Shown: piece after piece, positions 43,109 to 52,447 of the stretch
Layout: each line of letters begins with the position of its first letter
Numbering within the stretch: the stretch's first letter is position 1
NCBI GenBank assembly: GCA_024699045.1
Contig: JAILQK010000155.1
Span: 1 to 64,000 of the forward strand
Reading direction: 5' to 3'
DNA length: 64,000 nucleotides
From: Lachnospiraceae bacterium
GTDB taxonomy: Bacteria; Bacillota; Clostridia; Lachnospirales; Lachnospiraceae
The notes under the pieces: generated by a model
What the model was told of the DNA's origin: nothing
Seen by the model: only the letters and a program-made list of their open reading frames with translations
Database searches by the model: none
Made by a program: the position numbers and the translations under genes

Positions 43109-43572
43109 TAATAGAACGGGCAAAAAAAGGCGATCAGGCGGATATTGAAAGACTTTTGGAACAGGTCTGCAAAGTACATGCCGATATCAGGCCGGATCTT
43201 TTTCTGGAAGGAAAACGCAAATATACCGCCGCGGAACTGGCAGATATCATTATGGACGACGGGAGGCCGATATTCGCAGCCCGTGACGAGGACGGAACAT
43301 TTTTGGGTTATTGCTTTACGGTCATAGAAGAACACAACGGATTTAATGAACCACCGCATAAGACCCTGTATATCGATGATCTTTGTGTGGACGAGAATAT
43401 CCGGGGCAGACACGTCGGCAGATCACTGTATCTTTATGTGAAGGAATGGGCCAGACAGAACGGATTTTATAACATCACTCTCCATGTATGGGAAAACAAT
43501 GAAAAAGCCAAAAGCTTTTATAATGCCATGGGGATGAAGATCCAGCTTTACGGAATGGAAGAAGTGCTTTGA
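43105..43572 (+). CDS. GNAT-family N-acetyltransferase
   Basis: A 155-residue acetyltransferase that should transfer acetyl from acetyl-CoA to an amine. The acetyl-CoA loop is present as NIRGRHVGRSLYLYV (R/Q-x-x-G-x-G/A-like) near 101, preceded by the beta strand LYIDDLCVDE, and the last part LHVWENNEKAKSFYNAMGMK is the conserved C-terminal GNAT segment. The substrate is unknown. It starts at an ATGA overlap with mscL and is unrelated to the glycogen genes that follow from their own promoter. Confidence 0.9.
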   Translation: MIIERAKKGDQADIERLLEQVCKVHADIRPDLFLEGKRKYTAAELADIIMDDGRPIFAARDEDGTFLGYCFTVIEEHNGFNEPPHKTLYIDDLCVDENIRGRHVGRSLYLYVKEWARQNGFYNITLHVWENNEKAKSFYNAMGMKIQLYGMEEVL

Positions 43573-43610
43573 AAACGTAAAAAAACTTCCTAATGTATAC
43601 AGATCCGTAG

Positions 43611-43616
43611 TATAAT
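43611..43616 (+). promoter_or_regulatory. -10 box upstream of glgC
   Basis: A consensus TATAAT lies 80 bases before glgC, without a clear -35. The leader can form a two-level hairpin: GGTGT with ACACC outside, and CTGC with GCAG inside. Confidence 0.45.
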
Positions 43617-43696
43617 GAAAATGCAGGGTGTCGGGACGGATCCTGCTATTCTTGCAGTAGAAACACCAATACAGGAATAAACAAGGGGGTATTTGA

Positions 43697-44836
43697 ATGA
43701 AGCAGACTGAAATGCTTGCCATGATCCTGGCAGGCGGACGCGGAAGCAGGTTAAAGACGCTGACAAGTAAGATCGCTAAGCCTGCGGTATCTTTTGGAGG
43801 AAGATACAGGATCATAGATTTTCCTCTTTCAAATTGTGCCAACTCAGGACTGGATGTCGTAGGGATACTGACACAGTATGAGCCGGTGCTTCTCAGTTCG
43901 TATGTATCTCAGGGGAGATACTGGGGACTTGATTCAAGGGATTCCGGGGTGTTTGCGATAGCCCCAAGGGAAAAGGCGGATGCCGAACTGGATGTATATA
44001 AGGGGACGGCAGATGCCATAACGCAGAATATAGATTTTATCGATACATATGACCCCGAATATCTTCTGGTTCTTTCAGGGGATCATATCTACAAGATGAA
44101 TTACTCAAAGATGCTTGCGTATCATAAAGAGCGCAAATCAGACGCCACGATCGCGGTCATAGGTGTCCCTATGAAAGAAGCGAGCCGTTTCGGGATAATG
44201 AATGCGGATGAGAACGACAAGATATACGAGTTCCAGGAAAAGCCCAAGCATCCGAAGAGCAATCTGGCATCGATGGGTATATATATCTTCACATGGAAAA
44301 CAATTAGAAAGCTTTTACTCGCAGATGCCAAAAACGAAAAATCAAGCCATGATTTCGGTAAGGATATAATACCGGCGCTCATGGATGCCGGAAGGAATGT
44401 ATTTGCATACAGATTCAAGGGATACTGGAAGGATGTCGGAACCATAGATTCTCTTTGGGAGGCCAACATGGATCTGCTCGATCATGCCAGTGAGCTGAAT
44501 CTTTCCGATTATTCATGGCGTATCTATTCCGAGGATCCTACGGATCTGCCTCAGTACATTGGGCCTGACGCGGAGATCGATACGGCATATATCACACAGG
44601 GCTGCGTGGTTGACGGAAAAGTGGTCAATTCGGTTCTGTTCACCAATGCCCGCGTCGCTTCCGGTGCGGTGGTAAGAGATACTGTTCTGATGCCGGGAGT
44701 GGAAGTCGCGGAAGGGGCAAGAGTTACACGGGCTCTGGTAGCGGACGGTGTAAAGATTGGGAAGGGCGCGAAGGTTGGATCGCCCAGCAGTTCAGAGATA
44801 CTGCTCGTGGATCAGGATGTAAAGGGGGTGGAGTAA
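43697..44836 (+). CDS. glgC: Glucose-1-phosphate adenylyltransferase, catalytic subunit
   Basis: GlgC makes ADP-glucose, the glycogen precursor. The 379 residues show the nucleotidyltransferase start [24 protein letters not shown], the substrate segment [26 protein letters not shown] (catalytic Asp) and a C-terminal left-handed beta-helix of hexapeptide repeats ([18 protein letters not shown]). The GGGGG ribosome site is strong. glgD begins on the base after its stop codon, as is standard for the Bacillota GlgC/GlgD heteromer. Confidence 0.97.
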   Translation: MKQTEMLAMILAGGRGSRLKTLTSKIAKPAVSFGGRYRIIDFPLSNCANSGLDVVGILTQYEPVLLSSYVSQGRYWGLDSRDSGVFAIAPREKADAELDVYKGTADAITQNIDFIDTYDPEYLLVLSGDHIYKMNYSKMLAYHKERKSDATIAVIGVPMKEASRFGIMNADENDKIYEFQEKPKHPKSNLASMGIYIFTWKTIRKLLLADAKNEKSSHDFGKDIIPALMDAGRNVFAYRFKGYWKDVGTIDSLWEANMDLLDHASELNLSDYSWRIYSEDPTDLPQYIGPDAEIDTAYITQGCVVDGKVVNSVLFTNARVASGAVVRDTVLMPGVEVAEGARVTRALVADGVKIGKGAKVGSPSSSEILLVDQDVKGVE

Positions 44837-45952
44837 ATGCCGAGAGCTTTGGGAATAGTCACTCCGTCAGGTAACAATATAAGAGTGAACGGGATGGATT
44901 TTTTCCGCCCGATATCGGCCTTTTCGTTTCTTGGAAGATACAGGATCGTTGATTTTCCGGTGTCGAACATGTCTAACAGTGATATTGAGCATATACAGGT
45001 ATATGTGAGTCAGAATCCCAGATCCCTGGCAGAGCATCTGGGTACCGGACGCACATATAACATCAATTCCAAGAGAGGGAAGCTGCAGCTTTTATTTAAT
45101 CAGGATTCAAAAGTAAATGAGATCTATAATACCGACATCAGAGCGTACTCGGACAATATGGATCTTATCGAGCTGGCTTCGGAGCCTTATGTTATCATCA
45201 CACCTGGTTACATGATCTTCAAGCAGGATTACAGTGACCTGCTCAAGGAGCATATAGCTTCCGGGGCAGAGGTAACTCTTCTTTATCATAAGGTAGATAA
45301 CGCAGATAAAACATTCCGCAACTGCCATACGATCGCGCTGAACCGGCAGAAGGGAATAAAGTCTATAAGCGTCAATGACGGATCGGATCCTGAAACGAAT
45401 ATCTTCATGGACACTTATGTGATGCAGAAGGATCTGTTCATCAAGCTCATACATAAGGCGCAAAAGAGATCGTCGGTATACCGGCTGATAGATATGATAA
45501 ACGAAGAGATAGACGAACTTGATATAAGAGGGTTGCCGCATAAGGGTTATTTCAGTGCAGTGACGGATTTCAAGAGTTATTATGATGCCAATCTCGAGCT
45601 TCTCGATTTCGGAAAGGCAAACGATCTGTTTACCGATGAATGGCCGATCTATACAGTTACTACGGATGCCTGTCCGGTCCGGTATGTGAAGGGCTCAAGG
45701 GTAAAGAATTCCGTGGTAGCGAACGGCTGTGTTGTTGAAGGGGCTGTGGAGAACAGTGTCATTGGCCGTGGTGTCGAGATCCGGAAAGGCGCGTCTTTGA
45801 AAAACTGCGTGATCCTCGGACATGCCGTGATAGGTGAGGGAGTAAGGCTTGAGGGCCAGGTCGTGGACAAGTGGGCAAAGGTAGTGAACATTAAGCAGAT
45901 CATAGCTTCACCCGACAATCCCGGATATGTTAAGAGAGGAGATGTTCTCTGA
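44837..45952 (+). CDS. glgD: Glycogen biosynthesis protein GlgD (regulatory subunit)
   Basis: GlgD resembles GlgC but works as a modulatory partner. In its 371 residues the G-rich triphosphate loop has decayed: ALGIVTPSGNNIRVNG stands where GlgC has the LAGGxGxRL motif, while FLGRYRIVDFPVSNMSNS and the C-terminal beta-helix (VKNSVVANGCVVEGAVENSV) are kept. This loss is normal for GlgD, which usually shows little or no catalysis alone. The gene ends in a 17-bp sequence that is duplicated in tandem over the stop codon. Confidence 0.96.
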   Translation: MPRALGIVTPSGNNIRVNGMDFFRPISAFSFLGRYRIVDFPVSNMSNSDIEHIQVYVSQNPRSLAEHLGTGRTYNINSKRGKLQLLFNQDSKVNEIYNTDIRAYSDNMDLIELASEPYVIITPGYMIFKQDYSDLLKEHIASGAEVTLLYHKVDNADKTFRNCHTIALNRQKGIKSISVNDGSDPETNIFMDTYVMQKDLFIKLIHKAQKRSSVYRLIDMINEEIDELDIRGLPHKGYFSAVTDFKSYYDANLELLDFGKANDLFTDEWPIYTVTTDACPVRYVKGSRVKNSVVANGCVVEGAVENSVIGRGVEIRKGASLKNCVILGHAVIGEGVRLEGQVVDKWAKVVNIKQIIASPDNPGYVKRGDVL

Positions 45953-45967
45953 GAGGAGATGTTCTCT
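45934..45967 (+). repeat. Perfect 17-bp tandem duplication over the glgD stop
   Basis: GAGAGGAGATGTTCTCT occurs twice in direct succession. The first copy holds the last codons of glgD; the stop TGA is formed by the T of the first copy and GA of the second. The protein sequence is the same with or without the second copy. Confidence 0.9.
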
Positions 45968-45993
45968 GACAGGATATCGTTTTAGTGTTTATG

Positions 45994-46026
45994 ACCGGGG
46001 ACGCAAAGAGCGCTCCCCGGTTTTAT
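45994..46026 (+). terminator. Terminator of glgCD
   Basis: ACCGGGGA and TCCCCGGT form an 8-bp stem extended by CGC/GCG with one bulge, followed by TTTATT, about 40 bases after glgD. Confidence 0.85.
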
Positions 46027-46078
46027 TATATGTTACGGTTTTGATACAGATGACTTTGGATATGGGCGGGACCGGCTG

Positions 46079-49000
46079 TCAGCAAAGCTTTATGCTAAGA
46101 AGGCGGATATCTCCTGAAAGACGGATCTCCATTGTCCCTTCGGATTCAAGAACGGAAGGATCCTCAAGGGGACACTCTGTCTCAGTCCAAACAGCAGGCC
46201 AGGAGACCGGAGGCGTGGAATACTCCGCGGGTAGATCATATACCGTCAAAGGCTTGGGATGGGAAGAGGTATTTCCGTTCCAGGAGACGATCTTTTTCCC
46301 GTTCCATATGATTTCCGCACTCCCGCAGGACTCAGACATAAGTATAAGAGACACTTTTTCCGTCTTATCCGGGATCCGGCATTTTGAAAAGACCAGGGAC
46401 GCTCCGGAGAGGGGGTTCAGGGCAGAGGCGGCTGTCATACCGTAACTTCCTTTTACGAATTCCACATCCCGACAGTCATCACAATAATAAACCGGGGTCA
46501 GTTCCGAGAGATCCCTGTAGCCGAACGTATCTCCGTCGATATGTATGTCGGTGGACAAAAGCTCGGTCACTGCGTTACAGCCGCAATAGATATGATATTT
46601 TCCTTCATATAAGATATACTCTCTTCTTACGACATCAAAGATCTGAAGGGTTTCAAGCTCTGTCGACAGGGTGACGGTCTTTTCCTCACCGGGATCCAGA
46701 TCTTTTACACGCGTAAATGCGATAAGCCTTCTTCCGTATCCGGCATTTGAGAGGCGATCATCTTCTATATCCGACCGTGCATATATCTGCACAACTTCAT
46801 CGGTGGTACGGGCTCCGGAGTTTTTAAGTTTAAGGATTATTTCAAGAGATCTTCCGTCACCTGAAATATCTGCCGATATCCCGGAGTATATGATTTTGCC
46901 ATAAGACAGACCGTATCCGAAAGGATACATCAGACCGTCCGAAATATACCGGTAAGTCCTTTTCCCTATTATGTCATAGTCAGATATATCGGGCAGGATG
47001 CTTTCAGATACCGGCCAGCTTTGGACCAGCCTGCCGGCGGGAGCGGCATCTCCGAACAGGGCAGCAGCTACTGAATCTCCGAGATACTGCGAACCCGTGG
47101 CGGAGAGGAGCAGCGCATCGGTTTGCTTTTCCGATCCGTTCATGGTATAGGGGTAATTTGACAGCATTACGGTTACGACTTTTTTGTCCGTGGCGATCAA
47201 TCGATCCAGCAGCTTTTGCTGGTGTGAGGGGAGGGCAAGTGATTTACGGTCGAAATCCTCTCTTGCGGATATCATGGGATTGCATCCAAGGACAAGAATG
47301 ACAGTATCTTTGTTTTTGACAGTATCCATTGCTTTATCAAGTCCGTCCGAGACTTTTTCGAGACGGAAAGCCTTTGCTGGCAGGCTGTCATCGGCTTTAA
47401 CGATATTGTCATCGGTTACTCCAACCGGCTTTAGAAACCTGTTTCTTATCACGAAACTGTCATCAGATTCTTTTTCCATATGGAATCTGCAGGTAACAAA
47501 CCAGTCAAACACATCCTGTTTATCGGCTTTCAGGGTCCCGAGGACCTCTTCAGGGGCATTGTAGAACATGCTCTGCACATACCGTCCGGTTGCAACGTTT
47601 CTGATGGTATAGTTTCCGTCATTCCAGTCTTCTACATAGAAAAGATCCCCCTTATCGGGTTCTGAAAGGCATATGGTATCGTCGTCATTGATATGCCAGG
47701 CTTTGCCTTTACAGGTTATCCGGAAGGTGTCCAGACCGTTCGAATATGCAATATCCGCAGAAAGCAAAGAGGAGATACCGTCCCTGATGCTGTGACGGAA
47801 GGGGGGGATGCCGGTATACCAGTCCTGATACCACTCATCTGCCAAAGGCCCTATCAGGGCGATCTTTTCTGTCCGGCCCTTATCAAGGGGCAGGCAGTCG
47901 TTTTTGTTTTCAAGCAGGACCAGAGATTCTTCGGTGAGTTTGTGGCAGATTTCACGTGCTCTTTCAGAATCAAGGTCACGGGATGAGATATCATCATAGG
48001 GGCTGCGGCCATCCGGATCATATATTCCAAGCCTCATACCAACGGAAAGGATATTTTTCAGGGCAGTATCAAGCTCGTCCTCTGAGAGCAGCGACAGCTC
48101 CATAGCACCCCGGAGTGCGTGTTCCACGTCCTCCGGCTTATCATTTATCATGTCAACACCGGCTTTTATCGACTCGGATAAACATTCAGCCGGGGTGCCG
48201 GATTCGTGGTGGTATTTATTAAGTCTTCCCATGGCAAAGCCGTCGCTGACCGCATGAAGCAGACCATATTTTTCTTTGAGCATATCCTTTACTTCATGGT
48301 CGAGCATTGCCGGGATCCCGTTCACTTTGTTATAGGAGGTCATTATGCCCAAGGCTCTTCCTTTGGCCAAGGCGGTAAGAAAAGCCGGGAGATAGTATTC
48401 ATATTTGTCCCGGGGACCTATCGATGAGTTTGAAAAGAAGCGGTCTTTTTCATTATTGTTGCCATAGAAGTGCTTCAGGGTCGATCCGCACAGCACATGA
48501 TAAGGGTCATCCCCCTGCATTCCGCGTATATATGCCAGGGCATTACAGGACGTAAGGAAGGGGTCTTCTCCGTAGCCTTCTTCATTCCTGCCCCATCGGG
48601 GATCTCTTTCCATATCGATGGTTGGGGCCCATCTGGAAAGCCCCGAACGCCTGTGCCGTTTCCAGCAGGCGCGGGCTTCCGTTCCTACGATCCTTCCGGC
48701 CTGCATGATAAGGTCGGGATCCCATGAAGCGCTCATACCGACAGGCTCGGGAAAGGATGTAGTGGTATCCGGTTCGGGTCCGAGCCGGTTCTGTTCATTT
48801 CTTGCCTCTACCCCGTGCGTGGCTTCCCCGCCAAGTACGAAGCCTTCGACACCAAGACGGCCTACGCCCATTTCCGGATGGGAGTACAAAACGATCTTTT
48901 CTTCAGCCGACATCTGTGATAAAAGCCAGTCGATCCGCTCTTCATGGGAATATCCGGGATCATGAAATCTGTTGTTTATCCCATCGGGTGAAAGAAGCCG

Positions 49001-49588
49001 GTCCATATATCCAAGCAGGACTTCTTCGGAATATATGACCCTTCCCTCCATTCCGCATCTTCGACCGCCGTCTACATTTTCCTGTCTGTCATCGAAGAAG
49101 ATGCACTCAGAGGGATCAAGATCGTATTTCTTAAACAGAGCCTCGTAAATTTCTCTGTGAGGCTTCAGGAAGTGTACTTCATAAGAGATCACGCCTCCGT
49201 CCAGACAATCAAAAAAAGGCAGACCGTCCGTATGGGTATGGAACATACGGCTTGAATAGTTAGAGAGCAGATAAAGATGATAGCCTGCTTTTTTTAGTTC
49301 TTTCAGTTTGTCCCAGACTCTCGGCCGCGGGATGGGCATTCTCTCGAGATGTCCCAGCATGTACCGTATGTGAACCTCGTCTTCCGGGTATTTCTTCACG
49401 TAATCTTCGACGATATCGTCAAACGGACGTAAGCCTATATCAAATTCAAGCCAGAGAGGATCGTCAAATATTCTGTGGCCAAAGGCTTTTGCTCCGGTTT
49501 TATCGGAGATGGTCTCCATGATAAGGCCAAGCCATCTGTAAGAGAGCAGAACACCGCCTATATCCAGTATTATGTTAGGGTATCGCAT
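46079..49588 (-). CDS. Fusion of HAD phosphatase (YihX-like) and GH3 beta-glycosidase
   Basis: One uninterrupted frame of 1169 residues joins two enzymes. Residues 1-200 are a HAD subfamily IA domain: nucleophile Asp9 in IILDIGGVLL, motif II LLSNYS near 107, Lys142 in LKPHREIYE, and FFDDRQENVDGG near 164; the Gly at +2 resembles the glucose-1-phosphatase YihX. Residues 215-930 are GH3: WAPTIDMERDPRWGRNEEGYG at 320-340, CGSTLKHF, nucleophile Asp449 in HAVSDGFAMG, and EDFDRKSLALPSHQ with probable acid/base Glu near 777. An insert at about 620-745 (NYTIRNVATGRYVQ, FVIRNRFLKPVGV) looks like a beta-trefoil/fascin-type module. An FnIII-like part and a beta-sandwich tail follow. No signal peptide, so it is cytoplasmic. 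The substrate is unknown; xylosidase or glucosidase is likely. Confidence 0.9.
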   Translation of the reverse strand: MRYPNIILDIGGVLLSYRWLGLIMETISDKTGAKAFGHRIFDDPLWLEFDIGLRPFDDIVEDYVKKYPEDEVHIRYMLGHLERMPIPRPRVWDKLKELKKAGYHLYLLSNYSSRMFHTHTDGLPFFDCLDGGVISYEVHFLKPHREIYEALFKKYDLDPSECIFFDDRQENVDGGRRCGMEGRVIYSEEVLLGYMDRLLSPDGINNRFHDPGYSHEERIDWLLSQMSAEEKIVLYSHPEMGVGRLGVEGFVLGGEATHGVEARNEQNRLGPEPDTTTSFPEPVGMSASWDPDLIMQAGRIVGTEARACWKRHRRSGLSRWAPTIDMERDPRWGRNEEGYGEDPFLTSCNALAYIRGMQGDDPYHVLCGSTLKHFYGNNNEKDRFFSNSSIGPRDKYEYYLPAFLTALAKGRALGIMTSYNKVNGIPAMLDHEVKDMLKEKYGLLHAVSDGFAMGRLNKYHHESGTPAECLSESIKAGVDMINDKPEDVEHALRGAMELSLLSEDELDTALKNILSVGMRLGIYDPDGRSPYDDISSRDLDSERAREICHKLTEESLVLLENKNDCLPLDKGRTEKIALIGPLADEWYQDWYTGIPPFRHSIRDGISSLLSADIAYSNGLDTFRITCKGKAWHINDDDTICLSEPDKGDLFYVEDWNDGNYTIRNVATGRYVQSMFYNAPEEVLGTLKADKQDVFDWFVTCRFHMEKESDDSFVIRNRFLKPVGVTDDNIVKADDSLPAKAFRLEKVSDGLDKAMDTVKNKDTVILVLGCNPMISAREDFDRKSLALPSHQQKLLDRLIATDKKVVTVMLSNYPYTMNGSEKQTDALLLSATGSQYLGDSVAAALFGDAAPAGRLVQSWPVSESILPDISDYDIIGKRTYRYISDGLMYPFGYGLSYGKIIYSGISADISGDGRSLEIILKLKNSGARTTDEVVQIYARSDIEDDRLSNAGYGRRLIAFTRVKDLDPGEEKTVTLSTELETLQIFDVVRREYILYEGKYHIYCGCNAVTELLSTDIHIDGDTFGYRDLSELTPVYYCDDCRDVEFVKGSYGMTAASALNPLSGASLVFSKCRIPDKTEKVSLILMSESCGSAEIIWNGKKIVSWNGNTSSHPKPLTVYDLPAEYSTPPVSWPAVWTETECPLEDPSVLESEGTMEIRLSGDIRLLSIKLC

Positions 49589-49746
49589 TCGTATCCGGTA
49601 GTCCTTTCAGTTGATCATATAAAACAGATTCGTAATAATTTTATACGTTTTTGCGATATCCTACAATATAACAGGCACGTTTGTAAGGGAATGATAAGTA
49701 ACGTATAATGTTGAGAGGATCCGGAAAAAGATAAGGCTGGTCGGTC

Positions 49747-51135
49747 GTGAAGCTTATAGGGAGCAGGGATTTTTACAAAAAAACGATGGCTGTCGCCGTT
49801 CCGATCATGATACAGAACGGTATCACGAATTTTGTCGGAATGCTGGACAATATCATGGTTGGAAGGGTCGGTACAGATGCGATGAGCGGGGTATCTATAG
49901 TAAACCAGCTCTTTTTCGTATTCACACTTTGTCTTTTCGGGGCTACCGCCGGGATAGGGATATTTACGGCCCAGTTTGCCGGTAAGGGCGACAGGGACGG
50001 GATCCGTTATACCATGAGGATGAAGCTCATGGTCTCCGTTGTCCTGGTGGTGATAGGGATGATCGTTTTCACTTCAAGCGGAACCGGACTTATCAGACTA
50101 TGGCTTCAGGGAGACAGCGGAACCGGGGATCTGACGGAAACACTTTTGGCCGGGGAGCGTTATCTAAAGGTATTGATGTTTGAGATGGCTCCGCTTGCCC
50201 TTGCTATGTCCTATACGGGGACCTTAAGGGAAACAGGGGAAACTATACTCCCGATGAAAGCCGGTATCCTGGCGGTATTGGTCAATCTGGCCGGAAACTA
50301 TATCCTGATATACGGAAAACTTGGAGCACCGGCGCTCGGGGTCACGGGGGCCGCTCTGGCGACGGTGATCTCCAGATATGTGGAAGCGGCGTTCGTTATT
50401 ATATGGACCCATACACATGCATCAATAAATCCATTCATAACAGGATTGTTCAGGAGTTTTTACATTCCCGGTGACCTTATCGGAAAGATGGCACTTAAGG
50501 CATTTCCGCTCCTGTTGAACGAGACGCTGTGGTCCGGGGGTCAGACAGTATTGAGTCAGCAGTATTCCCTTATGGGGCTGGATGTGGTAGCGGCAATGAA
50601 TATATCCAATACAGTCAACAATGTATTCAATATCGTTTTTATCGCGATGGGAGATGCTATCGCCATAATCCTGGGACAGGAACTCGGAAAAAAGAAGACG
50701 GATCGAGGAGGTCTTCTGGAGAAGGCGCATCAGTTATCGTTTTTTACGATACTTGTCTGTTTGATGTCAGGGGCACTGCTGTTTCTGGTGTCTTCGGCAT
50801 TCCCGAGGATATATAACACTTCGGACACCATACGGGAAATAGCAACAGGACTGATACGGGTGTGCGCGGTTTTCATGCCACTGTATGCCTATGAGAACTC
50901 ATCTTATTTTACGCTCAGATCCGGAGGAAAAACATGGATAACTTTTGTATTTGATTCCATGTTTGTCTGGGTCGTATCCATTCCGGCGGTATTCCTGCTG
51001 ATAAAGACAACATCGCTTACGATCCTGCCGTTATTTACCTGTGTGCAGCTTTTGGAACTGATAAAATGCGGGATAGGCTTTGCACTGGTAAATAAAGGTA
51101 TCTGGATCAATGATCTTACAAAATACTCATCTTAA
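49747..51135 (+). CDS. MATE-family efflux transporter
   Basis: A 462-residue membrane protein with about twelve helices in two similar halves. The first half has VAVPIMIQNGITNFVGMLDNIMVGRVGTDAMSGVSI, the characteristic MATE start, in pieces near residues 17-55; the second half begins near 255 with FPLLLNETLWSGGQTVLSQ. MATE proteins export cationic compounds in exchange for H+ or Na+; the substrate cannot be told. The GTG start (49747) has only AAGG ahead. It diverges from the HAD-GH3 gene across 158 bases. Confidence 0.93.
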   Translation: MKLIGSRDFYKKTMAVAVPIMIQNGITNFVGMLDNIMVGRVGTDAMSGVSIVNQLFFVFTLCLFGATAGIGIFTAQFAGKGDRDGIRYTMRMKLMVSVVLVVIGMIVFTSSGTGLIRLWLQGDSGTGDLTETLLAGERYLKVLMFEMAPLALAMSYTGTLRETGETILPMKAGILAVLVNLAGNYILIYGKLGAPALGVTGAALATVISRYVEAAFVIIWTHTHASINPFITGLFRSFYIPGDLIGKMALKAFPLLLNETLWSGGQTVLSQQYSLMGLDVVAAMNISNTVNNVFNIVFIAMGDAIAIILGQELGKKKTDRGGLLEKAHQLSFFTILVCLMSGALLFLVSSAFPRIYNTSDTIREIATGLIRVCAVFMPLYAYENSSYFTLRSGGKTWITFVFDSMFVWVVSIPAVFLLIKTTSLTILPLFTCVQLLELIKCGIGFALVNKGIWINDLTKYSS

Positions 51136-51239
51136 TATCCGGTGATCAGCGCAACTTCCGGTTTTATGATAACAATTCACGGATCGGTCACATTAGTCCT
51201 GTATGATATACAGATTATGCAGCAGAGAGCGAAGTTATG

Positions 51240-51269
51240 TTGACCTTTGGTTCATATATGTGGTAAAAT
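51240..51269 (+). promoter_or_regulatory. Promoter of the FKBP-lipoprotein gene
   Basis: TTGACC and TAAAAT (with TGG in front, an extended -10) are spaced by 18 bases, 50 bases before the start codon. Confidence 0.75.
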
Positions 51270-51319
51270 AACACGTTATCAAATACTATATATAGATATT
51301 TAGAGAGGTTATTCAGATC

Positions 51320-52393
51320 ATGAAAGAATACAGACGGAGGATGACGGCCTGTATGATCGTATCCGCGCTTGCGATCATGCTTATGGCCGGATGCGGAGAT
51401 AAAACAGGAGGAGAGACGGAAACCCTGGCAACAGTAGATCCTGCAAAGTATGTAACGCTTGGGGAGTATAAAGGGCTTACGGCAGAGACAGAGGATACTA
51501 CGGTAAGCGAAGGAGATATCGAGCGCAGCATACAAAGCGAACTGGCTGCACATACAGAGGCCGTTGAGGTAAAGGGCAGGGCCGCACAGATGGGAGATAT
51601 AGTAAATATCGATTACGTCGGCCTGAAAGACGGAGTTGCTTTCGATACAGGAAGCGGGACAACCGATCTTAAGCTGGGCTCGGGAAGATTTATCTCCGGT
51701 TTTGAGGAGGGGGTCGTCGGGATGAAGACCGGTGAGGAGAAGGATCTGGATCTGACATTTCCGGAGGATTATCAAACCACAGAGCTTGCCGGAAAGGACG
51801 TGGTATTCCAGGTAACGTTAAATTCCATTTCGGAAGAAAAGGTTCCCGAACTTACCGACGAGTTTGTGCAGTCACTGGATTACAACGTAAATACCGTAGA
51901 AGAATATAAACAGTATGTGAAGAATAAGCTTACCGAACAAAATAAATCCAGCGCTAAGGCCAGTCAGGAATCGGATCTGATGAAGCAGGCGGTGGATAAT
52001 GCAGAATGCGATACGGATAAGCTTCCCGAGTGGCTTGTATCTCAAAATGCCACGGAGTTTAAGTCCAGCACCGAGTCTTTTGTTATGCAGTATGGGATGA
52101 CCCTGGAAGATTATCTTGCCCAGACCGGCGGTGATATGGAGAGTTTCGAAGCCAGTGCGAACGAATACGGAGCGGAAAAGGCCAAAAGCGATCTGGTGGT
52201 CCTTGCGATAGCCAAAGCGGAAGGGCTTGAGGTGACCGATAAGGACATGGAGGACTATTACATAGAATACGCAAATGAATACAAAGCTACACCGGAACAG
52301 ATAAAAAATGCGATACCGGAAGACGAATTAAGGAACTATCTCCTTCAGGAAAAGGTAATGGACTTTATATACGAAAATGCGGTTTTTAAGTGA
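51320..52393 (+). CDS. FKBP-type prolyl isomerase lipoprotein with trigger-factor-like C terminus
   Basis: A predicted lipoprotein of 357 residues (lipobox LMAGC, Cys25). Residues 80-175 form an FKBP domain (GDIVNIDYVGLKDGVAFDTG, then FISGFEEGVVGMKTGEEKDL). The rest, from VPELTDEFVQSL to the end, follows the helical C-terminal arms of trigger factor (YGMTLEDYLAQTGGDMESFE is typical). It has no ribosome-binding domain, so it is trigger factor rebuilt as a surface chaperone, likely to help fold exported proteins, in the way PrsA does. Several FKBP active-site aromatics are kept. It has its own promoter and precedes asnS. Confidence 0.88.
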   Translation: MKEYRRRMTACMIVSALAIMLMAGCGDKTGGETETLATVDPAKYVTLGEYKGLTAETEDTTVSEGDIERSIQSELAAHTEAVEVKGRAAQMGDIVNIDYVGLKDGVAFDTGSGTTDLKLGSGRFISGFEEGVVGMKTGEEKDLDLTFPEDYQTTELAGKDVVFQVTLNSISEEKVPELTDEFVQSLDYNVNTVEEYKQYVKNKLTEQNKSSAKASQESDLMKQAVDNAECDTDKLPEWLVSQNATEFKSSTESFVMQYGMTLEDYLAQTGGDMESFEASANEYGAEKAKSDLVVLAIAKAEGLEVTDKDMEDYYIEYANEYKATPEQIKNAIPEDELRNYLLQEKVMDFIYENAVFK

Positions 52394-52447
52394 ACCTTAA
52401 ACGGATAAGGCATAAAGGGATCGAACGGAGGACAGCGGGAGACGGAT

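Noticed and set aside
42691-43413. 240-codon minus-strand frame opposite mscL and the GNAT gene
   Set aside because: Both plus-strand genes are clear families with good ribosome sites; the minus frame is low complexity.
44837-45952. Second active glucose-1-phosphate adenylyltransferase
   Set aside because: The triphosphate loop of GlgC is lost, as in all GlgD proteins, so it is called a regulatory subunit.
45927-46445. 172-codon plus-strand frame running from the glgD end into the GH3 gene
   Set aside because: It crosses the glgD stop, the tandem repeat and the terminator, and is antisense to the GH3 C terminus.
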